A stretch of DNA of 64,000 nucleotides. It comes from Serilophus lunatus. Lineage: Eukaryota; Chordata; Aves; Passeriformes; Eurylaimidae. Made by a program: the position numbers and the translations under genes. Within the stretch, counting starts at the first letter, position 1. Every line of letters begins with the position of its first letter. The notes beneath the pieces were generated by a model, which worked only from the letters and a program-made list of their open reading frames with translations, was not told the origin of the DNA and did no database searches. The DNA lies in NCBI GenBank assembly GCA_013399895.1, contig VXBA01001196.1, positions 8,744 to 72,743 of the forward strand, written 5' to 3'. Shown here in pieces: positions 50,401-62,378 of the stretch.

Positions 50401-53400
50401 TTTGTTAGAAACTTGCTAGAGAGAATTATAATTTTGTGGCATGAAAAGAGAACCACATACTTGAACTTGTATCTGGAGTAAAGTTATTTCTGCTTGGGTG
50501 CTGCATTATAAAAGCATTGGAAGGAGCTCCCTGTGCCATGGCTTATCTGACAGCCATGTTCTGCTTGGTCTTGTGTTCTTTGGTCCTTTCAGGTCTTGTT
50601 TGCAAACCTGTATCTTGGCAGAGCTGTGACTCTCCCGGTAAGCTTCAAGCAGCGCTTTGGTGTTCTCGTTGCCCTTAACACTGAAACTTGCCCAGAGTCA
50701 CAAACCGAGCAGACCCAGGGAGTGTGTCTAAAGACACAGCTGGGCATATGGTAAAGGAAAGTTTTAGAAGTCTACAACTATGTAAATTGCTTTCCTTAAG
50801 CCATGTGTTTTTTATTTGTTTCCCTGACACCTTTTGCTTCTATCTGCTGTGTTCCTTCACTGGGAGTTCCTGTGCTGCACTAAAAAAGAGGGGGAAAATG
50901 TTTTTCATGAAATAACTAGGTAACTTGTGCAGGCAGAGCAATAATCATAAAGTTTTACCTGTTTAGATATAAATTTTACAACCAGTGTGTTATAAGAAAC
51001 ACCTAAACCCCACAGATTTAGTTTTATAGGTAGGATTTAGGGAAGAATAAAATTACTCATTTTTCTAATTTCAGCTATTTTCAAGCTTAGACAATATGAG
51101 TGTATTCTGCTACACAGCTTTGGAATTACATAAAACTGATAACAAGCCATTTGACCTCTGGTTACTGATCTAAATATTACCATCAATTAATTTACGATGT
51201 GTAACTATGTCTCTGTGTTTAAATCAGTCTGTAATTCATAATGTCTCATATTTATTAGTTTGAATAAAGAAATATATTAGAACAATATTTCAATGAACAC
51301 TGAAATGAGAGAACTATGTGATAATTCACATATTTTTTACAGAAAAAATGTCCTTTTTAAATAGCATATAATATTTCATTGCATTAAATTATTTTTGTCA
51401 CAAAGAGGTATTTGAATGTACGCTGTCGCAGTGTGCCAAAATTTGTATATACGGATTGAGTAAATGGAATTCTATTGTTTTAGTACTTCAGTATATTACT
51501 CTTGTCACCCCATCTCAAAACTTCTGAATAATCAAAACAAGTGAATACTGTGTAACTTTATGATATGGTTATATAAGTCATGAAGTTTAGTTCTAGTAAT
51601 GGAAAGAAATGTAATATACAAAGAACAGGGACTTTTTTATCTATAAAACCAACTTATTCTTGCATGAAAATTCAGAACTTTATTGGTAGCACTTTCAGCT
51701 TTGCTGGAAAATTAATGTTTTAATAACTGTATCCACTTTTGAAAAAAGTACACTTGTGGAAATACGTGATTTTTCACTTTATACCACAAAAATATATGTC
51801 ATATCTTTCATGTTTTGATTTCTTAGGGAAGAAATTCTAATTTAAATAAACTGCAGCAAGTTACTTCTTATGGAAAGGGGAAGGTAAAAATGATTTTTTT
51901 TTCTTACAGATTAACTTTTAACATGCAGAGCTTTTTTTCCCATTTCAAATCTTTCCTGAAATGATCAAATCAAAAAGACTTTTTGTTTTATGCTTTTGAT
52001 TTATTTGACTGAGTTTTATTTACTTACTTAATCTGAACCGTGTCTCTTCCTTATCGTGTAAAGTCGCTTACTGTTTCTAAATATACCCGTGTATTTTAAA
52101 GAAGCAAAGCTGTGCGTGAGTACGACCCATTCAGAGCGGGGTTGTGGGGTAGGGAGGGACCTGCCAGTAACCCGAGAGCAAGAGCAGATGCTAAATTAGC
52201 AGCTGGATCGTTAGTAACAACTTCACAAATGTCTGCTGGGAAATGATCTTCTTTGAGAGCATGTAGTGTGGGTGTGTGGGTTATTCAGAGTTTCTAGCAT
52301 CTAGTTGCACTTTACCCATGACTCAAAGGAAAGTCATGGAGCCATGAGGATTTTGATTTGTGATGTGACTGGCAACTTTTTTTCATTGAAAATATAGGCT
52401 GCAACTGTAAATTGTCATTATTGTGTAGCCTTTTTTATTAAGATGTGCAATTGGAAAATGACTATAATGAGAAGGAGTTTGCTGGCAGTATTTAGGTACA
52501 GACATAAATGAAAGCACTAAAAGATCTGTGGAAAAACAAATAGTACTATAAGAGCACCATTAATAATCCCAAGGATATATTCTGTTTCCACCTTTAACAT
52601 AAATATTTATCGACCATTAACTGTAGTCAGAAGTAGTTGAGATTGCAAATGTGTAAGACCCTAAATTGTGACCAGGGACTATTAAATGATGTGTGTTAAG
52701 TGATAGCCAACCAGGAAAACACAAATAAATAAAAAATCATGAAGAAAAAAGATAAATGAAAGCTGTAAGACAAGTGCTGAGGAGACTTTATACCTTCTTT
52801 ATACCTTAAGCCAGTAATTATGTAAATATGTTCTCTACAAGTCACTCTCTCTCCATATTGAAGAGCATGTTTGTCTCTTTTTTTTAAGCTTATCAGTTTG
52901 GTGCAAGTCGTTCAATTTTCTAATGCACAGGTGCAAAAATGGCACAGACAGATGGAAACATGATAGATGCATGCCATGGTCCTAATGTCACCAAAAGGTT
53001 TTGCCTTTTGGTTGGTTTTTTTTATTGATCAGAGAAAGAAGCCTTGTTGTGGAAGGAAAAAAAGCCTTCCAGCTGACTAGTGTGACTCTATCTATGACAG
53101 CCTTGTCATTGGCAGGAAAATAGTCAACAAAATGAGTCTGTGATGTTCCAAGGCAGTTTGACTATGAGCAAACACTCCCTCAAAAAAACTAAACAAAAAA
53201 ATCCCCAGGTGGACCCCTTCCAAACTCATGTCTGGACACCCACACAGCAGTGATTTAGCATATGAAGGTGCTGTATCCTGTTCAGTTATCCTCCTCTGGT
53301 AATTGCGCTCCAGTACGTTGTCTGAAGGTCAGTCAAAAGTTAAGGCTTTGGAGCTGACAGTGAGGTTTTCAGTTAGATGTCAGAAAGGGGTCCACGGATC

Positions 53401-56400
53401 ATAAAGATGGTTCTGATAGAACCCTCCTCGTAGACACAAACTTTTTGGCTATTTAGAAAGGAATGCACGAAAAGTCTGTACAGTTCAGACTTCGGTATTC
53501 TGGGGAAGATGAAGAAGAAACTTTTAAACATCTGTTTTCTTTTGAGAATCCTTTGCTGTTCAACAACCTGGCAACTAGATTAGATTTTGCCTCCATTTTC
53601 TTCCTTCAGAATTAAGCATCCGTGTGAAAGAAGGAAGAAGATACGGTCAGTGGGCTTCCGTGTGAGTACAGAAGTGTCCTCCTCTCCCCTCTCCCAAAAA
53701 AAGTATAGCCAGTTTTGGTTTGTGTACTGGTTACCTATATTAACCTGAATATGGAAAAAATTTGACTTCATATAACATGTCAAAAAAAAAAAGCAGATAT
53801 GTTATTTTTATTTGGATGTGTATGTGTAAATAGACGCAACATTGTCAAATCTTAGTTAATATGCTAAAGCCTTGGTAGAATAGTACATATCTTGGAAGAC
53901 TATATAATGTTACCCAATTCCAAGTACAAGCATGGAGGCGGTTTTATTTTGGGAAGGAAAAAAAAAAGAAGTTACTCTCCAGTAGGTTTCTTTTTCAAGG
54001 AAATTAAGAAGTGTGATTCTTTAGTTGCCTTTTGGCAAGGAATTGCTTTTCCATCTTTGTACACATGGCCATAACTTATTGTAAATGAAAAAACAGAGTA
54101 GTTTAGTGTAAATGTTCCAGACAGTACACCCCATTCTAGTGAGGATTTAAAAATGTTCTACTGCATAGCTGGTGTGCTTGTTGAGACTGCTGTTTCGAAG
54201 CAGGTGGGGTAGAGAAGGGAGAGAGTGAGTCACTTCTTTGTGATCACCCTACAAGAACAGCTACAAGTTTGGTGTTTGGGATATTTTTAAATTTTTTTAA
54301 AAAATTGTCATATAATACTTTTTTAAAATGAAATTAGTGTCTCCCCCATATAGCAGTTTACTGTGAGCTTTTGTCACTAGAAAAGAAGATTCTTTGGAGT
54401 GACACTAATGCTCAGAGAGAAGCTGGACTAACTGCATACAGTTGTATAGTTTGGCCGGTTCATTTTGTGGTTTTGAACCTTGTAGTATTTTTCTAAGTAA
54501 CAGTTCTATGTAGTTTTCTTTTATATACACTTCCATGCTTTAAACCAAAACAAAAAATATACTTCGTATTACTGTCTAAAATCTTGTAGCTAGTAAAATG
54601 ATCATTGCTGCCTTGATTTGTACCTTCAGTCTTGTACATGGCATATTACTTTTCAAGCTTTGAGTAGTAGCTGCTTTTTTATTTCCGGTGTTTAATGTCA
54701 GGTCTAACTAAGAGAATATACTGCGTGATGTCTCTGCATGTGTGACTCTGTATTTCAAAATTTTATTTGACTCTGATCACTTTCCTGAAGACAACACTTC
54801 TCCAACATACTGTACCATTTATCTGACAATTACATTTCCTTCATAAACAGCACTTAGGTATTCAAGATCTATTTGGTCTAATTCTCCTCGACTCCCTTAT
54901 TGAGGCATGCCGGTGTGCCTCATTTTCTAGAGCTCCCTAATATCATGGATGGTGTATGGTAACTGCATCATGAATGACCTCTGAAGTTCCAGATCATTCT
55001 CATGTAATTTTGTGGCAGAGTACTGTTCAAAGCATGTCTAGGGAAGACACCGGCCATAAGCTTCACTCTTTGCAAATTTAAGCTAATTTATATATTTGTA
55101 AATGAGAAGTATTTCAGTCTAAATTGGTGATTTGAGAGACAGTAGCCACTGCTTTTTATGAGATGTGAACCTTTAACAAAGCATTTTAATACAAATTTCA
55201 TAGTAATTTTTGAAAAACCCTATTAATGCAGAGAAAATCTTTATAATTTATTATAATTAAGTATCTCTGGGGATTGTGGGAGCTAGCCTGGAAGGGCTAG
55301 CCAGTTTGAAGCTTTGGACTTCAACTCTGAGCTTGTGAGGTCAGTTAAGGTGTCTGCAGGACAGATCTGTTAAGATCATGAAGGCATGAATTTAAACAGC
55401 ACTTGGGATTAAACTGTTTGCCCAGATGTATGCATATTCTGTCAAATTTTATATCCTTTGAAACTGTGGTAAAAACAGACTCCTCTTTGGAAGTGGCTGA
55501 TTGAAGTAAAGTCTGTGGATTTTTATGTAAAGACCCAGAGGCTGCTTCAGTGATGCATCTTCTGGAAGAGCAGCAGCACAGAAATCACAGCATATGTGTG
55601 GTTTGATGCCTCCTGTATCCTTACTCTAGTTTCCGAGCTGCTGCAAAACTTGTACCTCAGGTGCAAGTTAGAGCAGCCCCACAATACACCTTATTTGTAT
55701 ATCCAAACTTTGTATATACCATTTTTTTAATTTTTTTTTTCCAGCAAGCCATTTGTGTTGGATTTGCAGTGGGAAATTTCTTCCCTTAGTATATGGCCTA
55801 ACATAATTTATAAAACTTCTTTGCAAATCAGAATTACTAGACTCGAAAGTGAAGTCAGTTCATGTCCGTATGACAGGTAAATTCTGCAAACGCAGGTGCA
55901 GCAGCAAATATCCTGACAGTGTTAACCCAGGTCCTGCATAAAGAATGTGTTTCTGTGTCTATATGGCATCTTAACTGGTTGAGAGTGGGACACGGGTGAT
56001 GCAGTTTTATTACACAGTTCTGAGACTGAAAGGCTAAATTAAAATACAACAAATAAAATCAAAATTCAGTCCAGTCCACCACTGCAATGAAAACGGAGGA
56101 ACAGTTGCTCATACTGCATGTCTTTTGCTTTTTGTGTTGCTTTCATTACAGTATTATCCCAGGCCCTGACCATACAGTGGACATTGGTAGCAGATGAGCA
56201 AAGTTGATGGTTCTTGGCATTAATAATCACAGTGGATTTTTCCAACAGATACAGCTGTTGGGAAATATGGTTTAGGCGTTCAGACAAAATCCTTCTGGTT
56301 TTTTAACCCATGTGAATGGAGGTGTTGAAAACTGAAGTGAAAAATAGAGGGTTTATGTTATCTCTGAGTTCTGTTTGGGTTTCTGTGGCATGGGACAAAG

Positions 56401-56422
56401 AGCCTTGGTGAGCAGAAAAGGT
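41464..56422. other. Likely intronic stretch, 15 kb, no exon recognised
   Basis: I recognise no coding exon, RNA gene or clear transposable element here. A three-unit 20-bp repeat lies at 42678-42737. Short poly(G) (near 44550) and poly(T) (48854-48870) runs occur. Open frames are all at or below 95 codons without family resemblance. Good-looking splice acceptors occur (for example AG at 51908-51909) but none continues the phase-2 frame of the proposed first exon into a bounded exon. Confidence 0.5.
42678..42737. repeat. Three-unit 20-bp tandem repeat
   Basis: Three adjacent 20-bp units share a CTTAAAA(T)CTGTGTTT core. The second and third (42698-42717 and 42718-42737) differ at two bases; the first is more diverged. 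Confidence 0.85.
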
Positions 56423-56456
56423 ATTAAGAAATGCTTGTTATTAAGAAATGCTTGTT
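56423..56456. repeat. Perfect 17-bp direct repeat beside the LTR
   Basis: The unit ATTAAGAAATGCTTGTT occurs twice in tandem (56423-56439 and 56440-56456), ending 7 bp before the proposed LTR. It is too long to be an ERV target-site duplication and both copies lie on the same side, so it is a local tandem duplication. Confidence 0.95.
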
Positions 56457-56463
56457 AAAGGAC

Positions 56464-57469
56464 TGTAGTGGTTTGACCTGAGCCAGATGCCAGGGACCCA
56501 CTAAAGCCAATCTCACTCACCCCTGCAAATGGTAGAGGAGAGAAAATATAACAAAGGGCTTCATGAGTTAAGGACCATAGAAGATTCCTCACTGATCACT
56601 GTCGCAGGTAAGACAGACTCCATGGGAATATTAATTAAATTTATTACTAACAAGATTGGAGCTCAAGAAGCTTAAGTCACCTTTCCCCCCACCCCCTCTT
56701 TCTCCATGTTCAACCTCCTCTCCCCCAGCGGTGCAGAGAGAAAGGGAATGGGGATTATGGTCAACTGTTGTTTTCTGCCACTGCTTAGGGAGAGGAGTCC
56801 TTCCCCTGCATCTCATGGGGTCCCTCCCACAGGAGACAGTTCTTCACAAACTTCTCTAGGGTGAGTCCCTCCTGCAGGAGACAGTCCATGAATGGCTTCA
56901 GTGAGAGTTCATCCTATTGGGGCAACAGCTCTTCAGACACTGCTGCCACATGGGTCACTTTGACACTGGATCAAGTCCTTCAGGTACAGGCTGCTCCAGC
57001 TTGGGTCCCTGACAGGCCACAAGTCCTACTAGGAAATCCTGCTTCAGTGTGGGCTCCTCCACAGGCTGCAAGTGGATCTCTGCCCTCCTGTGGTCCTCCA
57101 TGGGCTGCAGGGACACAGCTGCTCCACCATGTTCTTCACCATAGGCTGCTGAGGAGCCTCAGCTCTGCCACCTTCCCCTTCCCCTTCTCCTTCCCCTTCT
57201 CCACTGACCTTCGTGTCTGCATTGTTATTCCCATGTTCTCACTCTGCTCTTCTCCAGAGGCCATCTTCATCTGATCATTTTTCTTCCCTCTTCCTTCTTA
57301 AATATGTTACCACAGAGGAGTTACTATCACTCCTGATTGCCCTGGCCATGGTCAGCAGTGGGCCCAGCCTGTGCTGGACATGGGGAAAACTTCCAGCAGC
57401 TTCTCAAAGAAGCCTCCCCTATGGCCTCCTACACCGCTACCAAAACCTGGCCACAGAAAACCCCATACA
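56464..57469 (-). mobile_element. Probable ERVL-type solo LTR (antisense)
   Basis: A block of about 1 kb begins TGTAGTGGTTTGACC and ends ACCCCATACA, giving TG...CA ends. Flanking 5-mers AGGAC (56459-56463) and AGGTC (57471-57475) agree at 4 of 5 bases if the end is shifted by one base, a weak target-site duplication. The wording matches, from memory, an abundant avian ERVL-class LTR whose sense strand ends in ...CCACTACA, which sets the minus orientation. On that strand a TATTTAA element lies near 57300 and AATAAA at 56639-56644. Internal diverged repeats of about 40 to 50 bp (56810-57130), each with a 'gggtccctcccacaggagac'-like core, are typical of this LTR type. No gag, pol or env sequence adjoins it, so it is read as a solo LTR formed by recombination. 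Open frames across it are not genes. Confidence 0.75.
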
Positions 57470-60400
57470 AAGGTCTGATCAGTATGGGAGCCTCTGCAGA
57501 TACTCTCTTCTTAAGGGTGTTTCACTGAGCGTTTTAGTACAGATGCAGTATGATGTAGCATTTGTCCTCCACCCCTGCTCCTCTTAATATATTTCATACC
57601 CTTTCAAGTCTGCTTTGTCCACTATGTTTCTCCTGCTGGCTGCACCTACTACCTCTCAAGCTACTTACTGTCCTGCTTTTTTGCTGAGGTGAGTGTTTGT
57701 CAGGCTGCACCCTGCCAAGTTGCTGCTTTGACTCCGTTGCTTAATAGGAAAGCCCATAAATGCTTGTTCCAAACCACTAGGCCAGGTAGGTACATGTGCC
57801 TCTGTGCTCAGCAGGCAGGTGTAAAAAGAGTCTGCTTCTGTGTGTTGGATTATTCTTGGCCAAAGTTTTTCTAAGATAACACAGGTGCTGCCACATAAAA
57901 ACCCACTTCAGAGGGGAGGATGTGAGCAGGTTTTGAAAGAAATGGCATAAATAAGGCAAATCCAGTGCATTTCTGTGGCATTGCGATCCCATGAAACCTG
58001 CCCAGAAGAAAACCTAGCTTGTGGAGGGATTGATTCATGCTGTGTAAACTGAGTTTTGGCTCTGGGAAAGGATTCCTTTTTTCTTTTTTTTTTTTTTTTN
58101 TTTGTGTGGGTGTAGTTGTGTTGGGGAGTGAGAGGTTTAGGAGTGGGTGTATTTCCCTTTCATATCCTTGCTGACTGCACATAGAGGAGCTGTTGTAATT
58201 TAGCTACCAAAGACTCATTGATTTGCTGCTGCGAATGTAAGTCCAAGATGAAGAAAAGCAAAACAATGCTCTGGTCCTGCTACAGAAGTGGTTTCTCTTT
58301 CATTGCCCTAGGAGGATAAATGAAGGAGACATTACACTTAATACATTGAATTAGGTGGCTGTTTGGAGTGATTTCAGGCAAAACTCTCCCCAGGTAGATC
58401 ACATGGTGTGTTGTATCTACCTGAAAGTGAAAATGCCATTATAGACTAAGTGTCATAAATACTTGACTTCATATAGAAAAGAAAGGTAGCATAACTGTCT
58501 GGATTTGATTTTTTAAGAAACGCACAGTGATACACACAACGTAACAAAAGAAGGAAAAAAAGCAAATCAGTCTTTCTACTTTTTCACCCACATTTTTGTT
58601 GTAATTTTCTGCTTTCAGATTCATACTGCTTTTTGTGCAAGTTCCTCTAATAGATAAGTAGGTGCTAACACGTACGTTTGTGCTGACGTACAGTGGTGAG
58701 GGCGTGAAGGGAGATGTACAGAAGCAGGCTGCTGCTTTCAATAACTCCTGTACTTTGTACATCTTAGATCCTCAAAGTACATGGGATTTTGATTTGACTG
58801 GAAAGGGTAGTCAAAAGGAGAGAATTTACAAGTAGTGTCACTTGCTGGTCTTGATTTGACAAGAGGTGAAAGCAGACGGAACACTGGAGACCATACGTTA
58901 CCACAAAATAGACAGGTAATTTTTGTCCAGTGTCTCTTGGTGACACTGCTGTTAAAAGCTAGGGATTTTATTTGATATTGCATATTCTAATGAAACAACA
59001 TAAATACCATTTCATGAATGTTTTTAAGCATGAGTTGTTTTCACTTGAAGAAAACAAAGTACATGTGTTTTGTGTGACAGCTGTTTAGTAATGTATGATA
59101 TTGAGTTGTCTGTCCTTAATGCCATATTTTCATTATGAAATACAGAAGTACAGATTATCTTTGAGATTATGGCAGCTGGGAGTGATAAACTTTATATAGA
59201 GACACAAACTTTACGAGCATTTCTAAAATGGCAGTGTTGTCCATTTAGTCTAAGATCAAACTGGTAATGGGACAGAATGTGGAGCTCATTTCCAGGGATT
59301 AAATCAGGCTCATTAGGACCTAGGTTACTCTACCTATAGCAGAATATCAGTGTCTTCTCTATAGTAAATTTATAATGATATAATTTATATTAAAAGCATC
59401 CTTCATCGGGATTTTGCTTTGGCTCTCAGTAGTAGCTTGTCCATTACCTCATCGCGATTCTGGGAATCCTTCTTTCAGCGTATGCTTGTCTTGGAGACTT
59501 GCATGTTCTTCACCCACTGTCTGCTTTCCTGGTGAATTTGCAACCTTTTACTATTAAAACAATTGCTGCTTTTTTTGAACTAATATTGCAACATACCAAC
59601 AGATTTCTTGAGTTTTCAAGTTGATCTTGTTCAGACTAAATTAATTTTGCGTTTGAGTGAATAAAAAAACTGATCTGCACCACTGCTGTAGCCGGTGAGA
59701 ACACTATGTCTAATGCGGGACAGATGTCAGATCTGTTTATTTCTATTAATCCATCTTCCAGCTCCTCTACTAGTGCAATGTTTTGTCCCAATTGTCTACA
59801 ACAGAACAGAAAAGGAGTTCAGAATATTTAATAAGGAATTAAACTAGAGATGAGTAAATTGATGTGAGGAAAAATGAACAACTACTGCTTCAGGATCCAT
59901 GGATCAAACTGTAGAATAAGTATAATGGATGCAGTAGTAAGCATTTTCCTGTCAGTAAGCACTTTCTACATAAATAGAAATTAAAAGTGAGGATATGCCT
60001 GAGAAGTCTGGTTTTAATTCATCAATTTCTTACTTTCTGCAACATAATGCATAATCCCATTATACTAACTGTAAAAAACTTTTTCTGCTTTTTCCTTACT
60101 CCAAAATGGGATAGAGTAGAATATTTATTGTATATGCAACAGGATTAGAGACAATGATCTTTTTTTTTTTTCTTTGAACACAATGGCTTACTTGTGATAC
60201 TGATGATTAGCTTTCAGCAGATTACTGAGAAAAATACACTGAGCATCTGGCAGTACTGGATTTTTTATTATTATTTATTTATTTTTAACTTGAAAGCATG
60301 GCCCTTTAAACAGCCTTTGGGTAAGTCTGTATGGAGTGTCACTGCCATTCTTAAAAAATAATTAAAAAGATTAAAGTGAGGTTTTTTAAAACAAAGGGTC

Positions 60401-60678
60401 AAGTTGCAAAACGACAGATTTCTCAGTATAAACTAATGAAAATATGGGTAGGTTAGGTTCAGAAAAAAATAACTTTTAATCCCTTAGTGTGTGCAAAGCA
60501 GCAAAAGCTGGTAGTTCATGCATCCAATTTTTCTGGCAGCCCTGCTGTTGTTTTTCTGAGGGAAGAAGTGTTCTATCCCACTCTTCTCAATTTCTAAGCA
60601 GCTTGCCTACCTGTTATTAATGGTTACAAATTTTGCTGAAAATGTAAAATGTGACTTGTTATTACAACACAGGTGACT
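57470..60678. other. Likely intronic stretch, no exon recognised
   Basis: No exon or repeat family is recognised. A single N at 58100 interrupts a poly(T) tract (about 58084-58103). Open frames are at or below 103 codons and unrecognised. Confidence 0.5.
58084..58103. repeat. Poly(T) tract containing a single-N gap
   Basis: A T-run is broken by one N at 58100. The true homopolymer length is unknown, and any contig overlap here would be invisible because both sides are T. Confidence 0.85.
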
Positions 60679-60825
60679 CTGAGATTAGATCAGTTGGTTT
60701 AAACTTGGTGCTTAATAATGCCAAGGTCATGGATTCAATCCCCTGTAGAGGCCATTCACTTAAAGAGTTCGACTCGATGATCCTTATGGGTCCTTTCCAA
60801 CTCAGAATGTTATGTGATTCTATTA
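60679..60825 (+). mobile_element. SINE: tRNA-Ile-like head with CR1-like tail
   Basis: The 5' half follows a tRNA-Ile(AAU) gene almost base for base: a box A-like TTAGATCAGTTGG at 60685-60697, the anticodon arm around CTTAATAATGCC (60111-style loop with AAT retained at about 60711-60722), and a box B-like GGATTCAATCC at 60731-60741. A small insertion in the anticodon arm and a mismatched acceptor stem show that it is not a functional tRNA. The 3' half (about 60760-60822) reads as a CR1 tail: 'gactcgatgatccttatggg', 'tcctttccaactcag', then 'tgtgattctatt'. A tRNA head plus CR1 tail lets a SINE use CR1 reverse transcriptase. From memory this is the TguSINE1-type family of passerine birds; the family name needs a library comparison. 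Confidence 0.8.
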
Positions 60826-61849
60826 TTAATAGAAGTAAAGTATGATGAGAGTGAGTGATTCAGTAGTAACGGGTAATGTAAATTAAGGAATGTTCTCAGA
60901 GGAAGGGGCATATATCCTTTTCCTTGTTTTTCAGTTGGATGTAGGCTTTTTCATCCGTTCATCAGTTTTTTAGCTTTGTAATGCTCTACTTTTTAAGCAT
61001 TCCTTCTTACCAGCTATTCCCAAGAGAGGATCGATCTGGCAGGCCATGTCTGTCTCTTCCTTCTCCTTCTGTTTCTTCAATTTTTATTCTCTTTGTCCCT
61101 GCAAGTTATTTTTTTCTTTTTACAGTTTATAGAATTACAGCTCTTATATTATTTCTTTTTCTCCTGATGCCTTCTCACCCAAAGACACAATCTATGTGCT
61201 ACTATTCTTTCCAAGGCCCTAGATTTTAGAAGGGTAACATTGCTGCTGTTGTATCTTGGATTTACTGTATAATCAGGAAATGATCAATAAAAACATCCAC
61301 TAGTTGCCCATTCTCTTAAGTTATAATAAAATGGTATAAATACATATTGGCTTACATTTTTTAATCATAGACATTTTTACTTCTGTTGGTGGAATTGTAA
61401 GTGCAAACAGTTCAAAATCTCCGTGCTTTTGCATAGTTTCCTTTAATAAATTTTGTGTGACTATTTTTTCAAATTGAAGGAAAAAAGTTCTCAATTTCCC
61501 TGATAGTTTGCCTGACAGACATTGTGCTCAGAAATCAACTTTGGTAATATGTTAAAGACATCGCAGGATCTGGTTGATTTATTGGTTAAGGAAGGATTGT
61601 TCCATTATGTAATGGACAATGCTGATTCGCATCCCAAGGGAATTAAACGTTTATCAGGTTTATTTCTGTAAGGACTGTTACAAAATCAGCCAGGGAATTG
61701 TTTCCCCCCAGCCGATATAGTTAGCAGAGATGCCTGTTTGCCTTTTCCGATTCGATGAAGTTCATTCTCTACTGATGGTGTAAATAGCACAGTTTTGCCA
61801 AAGGAAAGGGGATTTCTCCTTTGGCTCTTGTATTCGTTACTCACTGCGA
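60826..61849. other. Likely intronic stretch, no exon recognised
   Basis: No exon or repeat family is recognised in this AT-rich kilobase. Confidence 0.5.
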
Positions 61850-62150
61850 ACAATAACGCAACAGCTAAAAACAGTGTTGAAAAGCACTATTTAGAAAAGT
61901 AGCTGGAGCATCCTCTCCGAAACGCCGTAGTAGCACGGGGTACAGGCAACTGCTGCCCGTCCGCCAGGGCTCGGGTTAAATTCCCTTTGAGGGAGCGAAG
62001 GAAGGAAGGGCCCGCTGCTCCTGGAGCTTCGGGTAGCAGAGCTCCGCCGGCCGGTGCCTGGGCCTCACTGCCCCTCCCTCTTTTCCCGTGGAAGTGCTCA
62101 CCCTGAAAACTGCGGTCAAACACCTTACCGGGTTGGCAATTCCTTGAAAG
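61850..62150. promoter_or_regulatory. Second CpG-rich patch, possible alternative promoter or enhancer
   Basis: About 300 bp carry roughly 18 CpG dinucleotides by hand count at about 56% GC, giving an observed/expected ratio near 0.75 against AT-rich, CpG-poor flanks. This meets the usual criteria for a small CpG island. On the minus strand a good donor (CCG|GTAAGG, GT near 62131) is visible; plus-strand donors are weak. No coding sequence is recognised: the minus frame at 61887-62165 (92 codons) shows no family resemblance. No LTR termini or CR1 words are seen, so I do not attribute it to a repeat. Confidence 0.45.
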
Positions 62151-62267
62151 AGAAACAAGAGACAAGTGCTCAGTATCTGTATGAATAGTACCTTCTCCTC
62201 CCTTTTCTTCCCTCCCAAAAGAAACGTAAAAGGTTTTAAAGACCTGAAAACAGAAGTGACACTATAA

Positions 62268-62378
62268 ATTGAGTATTGAAGAGGGCTGGAGCACCTCTCC
62301 TATGAAGGCTGGCAGAGAGAGTTTGAGTTATTCAGCCTGGGGAAGAGAAGGGTCCAGGGAGACTTCAGAGAAGACAGT
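62268..62378 (+). mobile_element. Short CR1 LINE fragment
   Basis: The words 'gagggctggagcacctctcc' and 'ttattcagcctggggaagag' belong to the CR1 3' module and are followed by 'ccagggagacttcagag' before similarity ends. At about 110 bp it is truncated at both ends relative to a CR1 tail. Confidence 0.82.

Noticed and set aside
51900..51970. Splice acceptor with a short open segment
   Set aside because: AG at 51908-51909 gives about 18 open codons in the right phase, but no GT donor occurs before the stop.
55280..55303. Small inverted repeat around GCTAGCC
   Set aside because: A 7-bp stem with a short loop is expected many times by chance in 64 kb.
60679..60745. Functional tRNA-Ile gene
   Set aside because: The anticodon arm has an insertion, the acceptor stem does not pair, and the sequence continues into a CR1 tail, so it is a SINE.
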